Source: DATAVK01 sp036267755 (lineage in GTDB: Bacteria > Actinomycetota > Actinomycetes > JAFAQI01). From it: DNA of 6,577 nucleotides. The notes below the pieces were generated by a model, which worked only from the letters and a program-made list of their open reading frames with translations, did not search any database and was not told where the DNA came from. Made by a program: the position numbers and the translations under genes. Of this stretch, positions 1 through 4,572 are shown one piece after another (the stretch's first letter is position 1; each line of letters begins with the position of its first letter). The stretch spans positions 1 to 6,577 of the forward strand of contig DATAVK010000109.1 in NCBI GenBank assembly GCA_036267755.1, written 5' to 3'.

Positions 1-4
1 CCCA

Positions 5-10
5 TAGGGT
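5..10 (+). promoter_or_regulatory. Candidate -10 box of a leaderless promoter for the deacetylase gene
   Basis: TAGGGT matches the actinobacterial TANNNT -10 pattern. It ends six bases before the ATG at 17, so transcription would begin at or next to the start codon, as in leaderless genes. Any -35 box lies outside the window. An AGGG at 6-9 could alternatively act as a ribosome binding site seven bases from the ATG, so the leaderless reading is an inference. Confidence 0.45.
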
Positions 11-16
11 TGAGGC

Positions 17-868
17 ATGGCCGATCGTCCCCTGACCCTGATGGCGGTTCACGCCCATCCCGATGACGAGGCGACCGGGACCGGAGGAGTGCTGGCCCGG
101 TGCGCGGCCGAGGGCATCCAGACCGTGCTCGTCACGTGCACCGACGGCAGGTGCGGCGACGGGCCGGGCGGCGTCAAGCCCGGCGAGCCCGGCCACGATC
201 CGGAGGCGGTCGTCGCGATGCGGCGCCAGGAGCTCGAGACCAGCTGCGCGATCCTCAAGGTCGGCAACCTCGAGCTGCTGGGGTACGCCGATTCCGGAAT
301 GATGGGCTGGCCGGCGAACGACGAGCCCGGGTCCTTCTGGTCGACTCCGGTGCCAGAGGCGGCTGAGCGGCTCGCCGAGCTGATCCGGCGTTACCAGCCC
401 GACGTGATCGTCACCTACGACGAGAACGGCTTCTACGGTCATCCCGACCACATCCAGACCCACCGGGTCACGATGGCCGCCGTGGCCGCCACCGGGATCG
501 CGGCGAAGGTCTACTGGACGACGGCCCCACGCTCGATGATGGCGGAGTTCGGCCGGATCATGCGGGAGCTGGGTGCCGACTGGGACGAGGTCGAAGAGCC
601 CGGCGAGACCTCGGAGCCGGCCGCGCCACCGGAGCCCGAGATCGGGTTACCGGACGAGGAGATCACGACCTGGGTCGACATCACCTCCTACGCCCAGCAG
701 AAGCACGATGCGCTGGCGGCCCATGCCAGCCAGACCGACAACGTTTTCTTCCTGCGGATGGACATGACGACGTTCACCCGGATGCTGGGCGTCGAGACGT
801 TCGTCCGGGTGCATGACACGACCGGGGCCGCCGTACCCGAGGACGACCTGTTCGCTGGGTTGCGCTGA
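17..868 (+). CDS. PIG-L/LmbE-family zinc-dependent deacetylase (MshB/Mca-like)
   Basis: This 283-residue cytoplasmic protein carries the PIG-L/LmbE signatures. The N-terminal AHPDDE motif (residues 13-18) supplies presumed zinc ligands H14 and D17 and general base D16. A second motif, YGHPDH (140-145), supplies presumed zinc ligand H145, catalytic H142 and a Tyr comparable to the mobile active-site Tyr of MshB. YADSGM (90-95) resembles the MshB substrate-binding Asp segment. Family members hydrolyse N-acetyl or amide bonds on amino sugars. In actinobacteria, MshB deacetylates GlcNAc-Ins in mycothiol synthesis and Mca cleaves mycothiol S-conjugates. Length fits both. The residue seven after H14 is Gly, where I recall Lys in Mca and Ser in MshB, so I do not assign either symbol. 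Residues about 191-209 form an acidic, Pro-rich, probably flexible insert. The start is the first ATG, with a -10-like box or weak Shine-Dalgarno just upstream. Family is confident; substrate is unknown. Confidence 0.93.
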   Translation: MADRPLTLMAVHAHPDDEATGTGGVLARCAAEGIQTVLVTCTDGRCGDGPGGVKPGEPGHDPEAVVAMRRQELETSCAILKVGNLELLGYADSGMMGWPANDEPGSFWSTPVPEAAERLAELIRRYQPDVIVTYDENGFYGHPDHIQTHRVTMAAVAATGIAAKVYWTTAPRSMMAEFGRIMRELGADWDEVEEPGETSEPAAPPEPEIGLPDEEITTWVDITSYAQQKHDALAAHASQTDNVFFLRMDMTTFTRMLGVETFVRVHDTTGAAVPEDDLFAGLR

Positions 869-954
869 GGCTAAAGCCGCGCTCCGGGAATGCCGACAAA
901 CTAGGCGATGTCACCCGCCCACGGTCATCACCCCGACCTGGAGGGAGACCCATC

Positions 955-1146
955 ATGACGGACCCGCAGGTAGGGCTCGGCACCGACGCCGACGCCCACG
1001 CCGAGCACACCCAAGAAGCCCTCACGTTGCTCGGTGAGCATGTGCCGCTGACCTTGCTGCTCGACCTCGCCGTGACTATCGACTCCGGCGACATCTTCAA
1101 GGCTGAGCCCGGCTCGGCCGAATGGCTGCAGGCGCCCGGCGCCTGA
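955..1146 (+). CDS. Small acidic hypothetical protein (63 aa)
   Basis: I do not recognise a named family. The start is well supported: a strong Shine-Dalgarno GGAGGGAG at 940-947 lies seven bases before the ATG. The third-position G/C bias is typical of coding DNA here. The first 20 residues are rich in Asp, Glu, His and Ala. A hydrophobic amphipathic stretch (about 22-42, containing HVPLTLLLDLAV) follows, and the C-terminus holds EPGSAEWL (51-58). The 21-residue hydrophobic part contains charged residues and is unlikely to be a membrane segment, so a small soluble helical protein is likely. It lies 86 bp after the deacetylase in the same direction. Co-transcription is possible, but its strong RBS also suits independent expression. 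The final codons overlap a perfect GC-rich inverted repeat (1129-1145). Function unknown. Confidence 0.75.
   Translation: MTDPQVGLGTDADAHAEHTQEALTLLGEHVPLTLLLDLAVTIDSGDIFKAEPGSAEWLQAPGA
1129..1145. repeat. Perfect 8-bp inverted repeat at the 3' end of the 63-aa gene
   Basis: CAGGCGCC and GGCGCCTG flank a single C and overlap the stop codon at 1144-1146. In RNA it could form a short GC hairpin once central pairs open for the loop. No T-tract follows, so an intrinsic terminator is only weakly supported. It may be a by-product of GC-rich Ala-Pro-Gly-Ala codons. Confidence 0.4.
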
Positions 1147-1159
1147 CGCTCCCAGTCGC

Positions 1160-1233
1160 CGATAGGCCGAACGGGTGCTTGTTGCCGTCGGCTTCGTCAA
1201 GCCGCTGCCGGGCAGCGCTGGTACCGCCTATCG
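1160..1233 (+). other. Intergenic segment with nested inverted repeats, possible structured RNA or leader
   Basis: The segment is bounded by CGATAGGC (1160-1167) and its exact reverse complement GCCTATCG (1226-1233). Inside are a perfect hairpin, CGGCTT-CGTC-AAGCCG (1189-1204), and directly after it GCTGCC-G-GGCAGC (1204-1216). These could form a closing helix with two inner stems, although the inner stems share base 1204 and may be alternatives. GTCGCC also occurs directly outside both ends of the closing helix (1155-1160 and 1233-1238). The segment occupies much of the 139-base gap between two small genes. TATCGT at 1229-1234 also resembles a -10 box. The structure is read by eye, and function is unknown. 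Confidence 0.3.
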
Positions 1234-1285
1234 TCGCCACAGGTCGTCGTCACGGGGGACGCGGTCCTTGCGAGGTGAGGGTGGC

Positions 1286-1504
1286 GTGAAGTCAGTCGTC
1301 GTGTTCTGTGTCGCCTGCAAGACGGAGGCGGCGGTTCGCTCGCGCATGGAATACAGCGCCTTCGACGATCACCACCAGGCCGTCTGCGACACCCGCGTCG
1401 TGCTGCACCGCGCCACGCTCGACGACCTGCTCGATCTCCCGCCGCACACCTCGATCGACCTTGCTGGCTACGAGCGGGCTCGGCTCGCCCAGAGCTCACG
1501 GTAG
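1286..1504 (+). CDS. Small Cys/His-containing hypothetical protein (72 aa)
   Basis: I do not recognise this protein. I chose the GTG at 1286 because a purine-rich GAGGTGAGGG (1272-1281) sits just upstream and the protein then begins MKSVVVFCVAC. A longer in-frame start at 1175 would run through the inverted repeats and adds non-coding-looking residues. Codons from 1286 on have the strong G/C third-position bias of the neighbours. The chain has C8-x2-C11, then H29, H30 and C34, so C-x2-C-x18-H-x3-C is a possible single zinc site. This is not a recognised finger pattern. The C-terminal half (39-72) is predicted helical, with LDDLLDLP and a basic tail. Its last nine bases overlap the convergent lipoprotein gene's 3' end. 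It is probably cytoplasmic. Coding status is likely, function unknown. Confidence 0.6.
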   Translation: MKSVVVFCVACKTEAAVRSRMEYSAFDDHHQAVCDTRVVLHRATLDDLLDLPPHTSIDLAGYERARLAQSSR

Positions 1505-2260
1505 CCGCGCGCGCATCAGGACCAGTGAGACCGGCGTCCCCACCGAGACGTTGAGTCGCTTGGCCACCAGGCCGGCGAGAGCGTCCGCGTACTGCAGCGC
1601 CTCGACACGCGTTGGCAGGTAGGTGTAGATGCCCACGAAGATGTTCCCGTCGTACTGGTAGACCGCCACGGTCCAGAACTTCTGACCTTGTGACGTGAGT
1701 TGCTGGGTGACGGTCAGCTGCGAGGCGACCAGGGCGCTGTTTCTCGGCTGCACCGTCACATTCGTGACGGTTGCCGACCCCTCTTTCACCGACGTCGGGC
1801 AGGTGCGAGCGGCCCGCTGCACCTGGTCGTACGCCGCGACGGCGCCATCGCCGGAGTAACGCACCACCTCCTCGCTGGCGAACGTGGCGGACTTCGAGGG
1901 CCCGTAGTCGACCTGGTCGCGAGCCGTCCGCTTCGCTTCGCTCGGGAAGTGTGCGTTGCACAGGTCGAGGGTGTGGGCGTTCTTTCCCCGCAGCGCAGTG
2001 CCGTCCGGGGCCGGGCGCTCCTGCACCGGCAGGCCAGCCTGCGACGCGCTCCGGCTCGAGAGCACCAGGCTCGCAAGGGCACGGTCGGCGCCCGATCGCG
2101 AGGGCGACGGGGTCGGCGACGACGTGGCCGGTGCCGAGGGGGCACCCGAGCCGCCGGAGCAACCGGCCACCGTCGCCGCGGCAACGAGGATCGACGCCAC
2201 GGCCACCCACCGCCGTCGGCCCGCGAACGGCCCGGAGCGCGGTGAGGGCGGCGACAACAT
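1496..2260 (-). CDS. Secreted lipoprotein of unknown function (PknH-sensor-like layout)
   Basis: The 254-residue product from the ATG at 2260 has a lipoprotein signal peptide: basic RRR (15-17), a hydrophobic core (18-32), and lipobox VAGC with lipidated C34. A Ser/Thr/Pro/Ala-rich tether (35-57) follows, then a mature domain of about 190 residues. The two mature-domain cysteines, C101 and C154, could form a disulphide. This plan (lipid anchor, low-complexity linker, compact Cys-paired domain) is common in actinobacterial envelope lipoproteins and resembles the PknH-type extracellular sensor domain in layout. I cannot confirm homology. A GTG at 2293 would add 11 residues without improving the signal peptide. 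A TACCGT box (2270-2275, minus strand) lies nine bases before the ATG. The gene is divergent from the hydrolase gene and may share its control region. Its stop overlaps the convergent 72-aa gene. A perfect palindrome (1753-1770) lies within the coding region. Confidence 0.85.
   Translation of the reverse strand: MLSPPSPRSGPFAGRRRWVAVASILVAAATVAGCSGGSGAPSAPATSSPTPSPSRSGADRALASLVLSSRSASQAGLPVQERPAPDGTALRGKNAHTLDLCNAHFPSEAKRTARDQVDYGPSKSATFASEEVVRYSGDGAVAAYDQVQRAARTCPTSVKEGSATVTNVTVQPRNSALVASQLTVTQQLTSQGQKFWTVAVYQYDGNIFVGIYTYLPTRVEALQYADALAGLVAKRLNVSVGTPVSLVLMRARLP
1753..1770. repeat. Palindrome CCGTCA-N6-TGACGG inside the lipoprotein gene
   Basis: The two 6-base arms are perfect reverse complements around CATTCG. 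The arms extend to 7 bp (CCGTCAC/GTGACGG) with a 4-base centre. The same arms and spacing recur at 2349-2366 in the hydrolase promoter region. On the minus strand it encodes a TVTNVTV segment, so repeated Thr-Val codons may explain it. Confidence 0.45.
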
Positions 2261-2269
2261 GGTGCTTCT

Positions 2270-2275
2270 ACGGTA
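2270..2275 (-). promoter_or_regulatory. Weak candidate -10 box for the lipoprotein gene
   Basis: Read on the minus strand the sequence is TACCGT, a TANNNT match. It ends nine bases before the ATG at 2260, compatible with a leaderless or very short-leader transcript. No convincing -35 is seen 16-18 bases upstream. Confidence 0.25.
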
Positions 2276-2312
2276 CGGAACGGCCGGACACACTCGACGC
2301 TGCGTCGGTGGC

Positions 2313-2341
2313 TTGACTCGTCATACCACTGACCCTATGGT
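2313..2341 (+). promoter_or_regulatory. Sigma-A-type promoter for the exported hydrolase
   Basis: TTGACT (2313-2318) matches the -35 consensus at five of six positions. TATGGT (2336-2341) matches the -10 consensus at four of six and fits TANNNT. They are separated by the ideal 17 bases. Transcription would start near 2348, giving a leader of about 50 bases before the ATG at 2397. This is the best-formed promoter in the window. Palindromes lie in its spacer and at its start site. Confidence 0.6.
2320..2333. promoter_or_regulatory. Candidate operator half of a pair, GTCA-N6-TGAC (site 1)
   Basis: GTCA (2320-2323) and TGAC (2330-2333) form a dyad around six bases, placed between the -35 and -10 boxes. 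A bound dimer here would block polymerase. The same dyad recurs 31 bases downstream. No regulator gene is identified. Confidence 0.4.
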
Positions 2342-2348
2342 GCCTACA

Positions 2349-2366
2349 CCGTCAGGACTATGACGG
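2349..2366. promoter_or_regulatory. Candidate operator CCGTCA-N6-TGACGG (site 2)
   Basis: A perfect 6-6-6 dyad sits at the predicted start site. Its core GTCA-N6-TGAC begins 31 bp, about three helical turns, after site 1, so both would face the same side of the DNA. Its arms match the palindrome at 1753-1770. A 10-bp direct repeat, TACCACTGAC (2324-2333 and 2371-2380), adds a further TGAC downstream. Confidence 0.45.
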
Positions 2367-2384
2367 CCTCTACCACTGACGCTA

Positions 2385-2390
2385 GTGAGG
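2385..2390 (+). promoter_or_regulatory. Ribosome binding site that decides the hydrolase start
   Basis: GTGAGG lies six bases before the ATG at 2397. The GTG within this motif is itself an in-frame possible start, but it lacks an upstream Shine-Dalgarno. Using the ATG gives a cleaner signal peptide. Confidence 0.55.
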
Positions 2391-2396
2391 CTCATA

Positions 2397-3254
2397 ATGA
2401 GGAAGCTGATCCGGGTCACCGCGTTGACTGCGGCCGTAGTGGGCACCGTCGCCACCTTGGCGGTCACGCCGTCTGTTGCCGTCGCTCATCGAGCGACGCA
2501 GAGCCAGATGGGCCGCGGTGTGCTGGTCGAGACCGTCCGGGTCCCGGTCCCCGGCCAGCATCCGGTGACGGCGTACCTGGTGCGCTCGGCCGGTTCGCTT
2601 CGGCCGCACAGCCACGCCGGAATCCTGTTCCTGCACTGGCTCGGACAGATCCACAGCGACCGGAGCGAGTTCCTCGCCGAGGCCACCGAGTTAGCTCCCG
2701 GCGGTGCAGTGTCGCTGCTTCCCCAAGGGGTGTTCCCGTGGCAGGTCGGTCCCACCGGCAAGGCGCACGACGTCACCGCCATCAAGGCCCAGCTCGCGGT
2801 CTTCCGGGCCTGCCTCACGTGGCTGCGCGACCGGAAGTACGTCGCCGGGTCACGGATCGCGGTCGTCGGGCACGACTACGGGGCGATGTACGGCGCACTG
2901 CTGGCGAACTCCGACAAACACGTGCATGCCGCCATCCTCGCGACGCCCGACGCGACCTGGGGTCACTGGTTCGTCCAGTACTGGCTGGGATACACCGGCC
3001 AGCAGGCGACTGACTACGACAAGCTGTTCGCCCACCTGCAGCCGGTGCACCACGTGGCACGGCTGGGGAACCGCGAGCTGTTCCAGTGGGCCGGCCAGGA
3101 CGTCTACATCGGCGCGGGGGTTCGGTCCCGGTTCGCGGCCAACGCTCCCAAGGCGAAGGTCGACCTGTACCCGACGTCGGACCACCAGCTCACCGATCAG
3201 GCGCAGGCCGATCGCGACGCCTTCCTGCAGCGTGAGCTGCACCTCGCCAGATAG
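2397..3254 (+). CDS. Exported alpha/beta hydrolase (dienelactone-hydrolase-like) with Asp at the nucleophile position
   Basis: The 285-residue product has a Sec signal peptide: basic MRKLIR, a hydrophobic core to about 27, and probable cleavage after AVA (28-30). The mature part reads as an alpha/beta hydrolase. ILFLHWLG (76-83) is the first core strand and probable oxyanion-hole loop. RIAVVGHDYG (153-162) is the nucleophile elbow, with D160 where most esterases have Ser. WAGQD (231-235) supplies a candidate acid D235, and SDHQL (261-265) supplies candidate base H263. Asp at the elbow is known in haloalkane dehalogenases and epoxide hydrolases, which go through an ester on Asp. Overall layout is nearer the dienelactone hydrolase-like group, so substrate cannot be assigned. 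Transcription probably starts from the promoter at 2313-2341, possibly under operator control. The CGNR-type gene follows after 65 bp. Fold is confident; chemistry is uncertain. Confidence 0.88.
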   Translation: MRKLIRVTALTAAVVGTVATLAVTPSVAVAHRATQSQMGRGVLVETVRVPVPGQHPVTAYLVRSAGSLRPHSHAGILFLHWLGQIHSDRSEFLAEATELAPGGAVSLLPQGVFPWQVGPTGKAHDVTAIKAQLAVFRACLTWLRDRKYVAGSRIAVVGHDYGAMYGALLANSDKHVHAAILATPDATWGHWFVQYWLGYTGQQATDYDKLFAHLQPVHHVARLGNRELFQWAGQDVYIGAGVRSRFAANAPKAKVDLYPTSDHQLTDQAQADRDAFLQRELHLAR

Positions 3255-3319
3255 CCCGAGTTACCCTGCTCCCGGGGAGTCCGCCGGTCGTCGGGCGTAG
3301 GAGCGAAGGGCACACGTAG

Positions 3320-3892
3320 GTGGCGGACTACGTCAACGACTGGCTGGGACGCCGGGACGGTGAGCCGGCGTCAGATCTGGATCTGGTCGTGCTGCTCGTC
3401 AACTCCCTCGATCTGCTCGAGGACCCACCCGACCGGCTGACCGTGGAGTGGTTTGCCGAGGTGGCAGTGGACGTGGGCCGGGCTGACGTCGCCAGCACGC
3501 TGCGGGCCGACGACCTGACGGGGCTGCGACGGCTCCGCGAGTCGCTGCGGGCGGTGTTCCGTGCCGAGTCGGCTGAGGTGGCCGCCGGAATCCTCAACCC
3601 GATGCTGCGCGACGCCCGCGCCGTCCCCGAGCTCGTGGTCGCCGCCGACCGCGTCGACCTGCAGGTCGCCCCCGAGAAGCACGGACTCGCGGCCCTCACC
3701 GCCCGGTTGCCGGCCGCGCTCGCCGGCCAGGTCGCCGGGCGCGGCATCGGCAGGCTCGGCACCTGCGCCTCCGCGCCCTGCGAGTGCGCGTTCATCGACC
3801 GCACGAGGGCCGCCACCCGCCGGTTCTGCTGTTCGATCTGCAACGACCGTGCCGCGGCCCGGCTCTACCGACAGCGCCGACGGAAAGCGTGA
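3320..3892 (+). CDS. CGNR/ABATE-type zinc-finger protein, probable transcription regulator
   Basis: The 190-residue cytoplasmic protein has the two-part ABATE/CGNR layout. Residues 1-135 form a helical N-terminal region with VLLVNSLDLL (24-33) and a run of helices containing DLTGLRRLRESLRAVF (65-80). Residues 145-188 form a small zinc-binding module, RLGTCASAPCECAFIDRTRA onward. Candidate zinc ligands are C149, C154, C170 or C171, and C174. The usual CGNR tetrapeptide is CNDR here (174-177), and an extra Cys pair (C170, C171) precedes it, so the family match is by pattern, with variant residues. The FIDRTRAATRRFC stretch and the basic RLYRQRRRK tail fit DNA or RNA binding. The start is the GTG at 3320, with GAAGGG (3305-3310) nine bases upstream. 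Family members are usually treated as transcription regulators, and targets are unknown. The position, 65 bp after the hydrolase, allows co-transcription. Confidence 0.85.
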   Translation: MADYVNDWLGRRDGEPASDLDLVVLLVNSLDLLEDPPDRLTVEWFAEVAVDVGRADVASTLRADDLTGLRRLRESLRAVFRAESAEVAAGILNPMLRDARAVPELVVAADRVDLQVAPEKHGLAALTARLPAALAGQVAGRGIGRLGTCASAPCECAFIDRTRAATRRFCCSICNDRAAARLYRQRRRKA

Positions 3893-3913
3893 GGACGGCC
3901 AACCCGCACCTGT

Positions 3914-3919
3914 TAGCGT
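3914..3919 (+). promoter_or_regulatory. -10 box of a leaderless promoter for the acetyltransferase gene
   Basis: TAGCGT matches TANNNT and ends seven bases before the GTG at 3927, placing the start site at the start codon. GAGGAC (3891-3896) lies in the -35 position at 17-base spacing. The 11 bases from TAGCGT onward (3914-3924) recur exactly at 5345-5355. Confidence 0.5.
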
Positions 3920-3926
3920 GCGGCCC

Positions 3927-4568
3927 GTGCCGCCGACGACCTTGCCGACCGGGCACCCGCTGGTCGGCCGGTGGGTCCGGCTGGATCTGCTGGCCGAGTC
4001 CGACCTCGACGAGCTATATCCGATCCTCGCGGATCCCGAGGTGTATGCCCACGGGTACGTGATGCATCGCCGCCCGACCTCGTTGGACGACGCGAGGGCG
4101 CTCGGCCGCGAGCGCTTTCTCGCCCAACAGGGCGAAGCAGACGGGAAGGGTTTCGGCCGTACTGCCTACGCGGTCCGGCTGGCCGCCGACAGCGAGCTTG
4201 GGCCGGCCGCCACCCTGGTCGGCACCTCCTCGCTGGCTGAGGCGAGCCTCCACAACGAGAGCATCCATCTCGGCTCCACGCTCTACGGCTCACGCTGGTG
4301 GGGCACCTACGTGAACCCCGAGACCAAGCTCCTGCTGATGAGCCACTGCTTCGAGGACTGCGGCTACGGCCGGGTGAAGATCCAGACCGACGTCCTCAAT
4401 ACTCGATCGACGGCGGCGATCGCCAAGCTCGGCGCACATCGAGAAGGGGTTACCCGCCGCGACATGAAGCGCGAGGACGGCAGCTTCCGTGACTCAGTGG
4501 TGTTCAGCGTGCTCCGCGACGAGTGGCCCGACGTGAAGCGGCGGCTTGAACGGCGACGCGATCGGTAG
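3927..4568 (+). CDS. GNAT-family N-acetyltransferase (RimJ-like, acetyltransferase_3 type)
   Basis: The 213-residue cytoplasmic protein is predicted to move an acetyl group from acetyl-CoA to an amine. The N-terminal LVGRWVRLDLLAESDLDELY (12-31) is the usual opening of RimJ/RimL-type acetyltransferases. The core has LGSTLYGSRWWGTYVNPETK (115-134), the strand and loop binding the acetyl-CoA pyrophosphate, then a helix (135-145). VKIQTDVLNTRSTAAIAKLG (150-169) is the strongly conserved C-terminal half, followed by REGVTRRDMKREDGSFRD. The substrate could be a protein N-terminus or a small molecule. GTG 3927 is chosen because a TAGCGT -10 lies just upstream and no Shine-Dalgarno is seen. GTG 3918 lies within that box. 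Open frame extends far upstream, but only as a shadow of the CGNR-type gene. The gene starts 34 bp after that gene and ends 4 bp before the convergent isomerase gene. Confidence 0.9.
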   Translation: MPPTTLPTGHPLVGRWVRLDLLAESDLDELYPILADPEVYAHGYVMHRRPTSLDDARALGRERFLAQQGEADGKGFGRTAYAVRLAADSELGPAATLVGTSSLAEASLHNESIHLGSTLYGSRWWGTYVNPETKLLLMSHCFEDCGYGRVKIQTDVLNTRSTAAIAKLGAHREGVTRRDMKREDGSFRDSVVFSVLRDEWPDVKRRLERRRDR

Positions 4569-4572
4569 ACCC

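Noticed and set aside
869..954. Promoter or terminator between the deacetylase and the 63-aa gene
   Set aside because: Only a very short GGC-TAAA-GCC stem and no well-spaced -35/-10 pair were found.
1129..1145. Intrinsic terminator after the 63-aa gene
   Set aside because: The inverted repeat is perfect, but it overlaps the stop codon, has a one-base centre and no T-tract.
1175..1285. An earlier GTG start for the 72-aa gene
   Set aside because: The added residues run through inverted repeats, and the start lacks a Shine-Dalgarno, while 1286 has one.
1197..2210. A 337-residue minus-strand open frame covering the lipoprotein region and the 72-aa gene
   Set aside because: It is Arg/Gly/Ala-rich without domain features. 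The overlapping minus-strand frame 1496-2260 has a clear signal peptide and lipobox.
3561..3926. An extended N-terminus for the acetyltransferase, or a fusion with the upstream gene
   Set aside because: The extra stretch is Pro/Ser/Arg low complexity and overlaps the zinc-finger gene in another frame. The GNAT domain begins naturally just after 3927.
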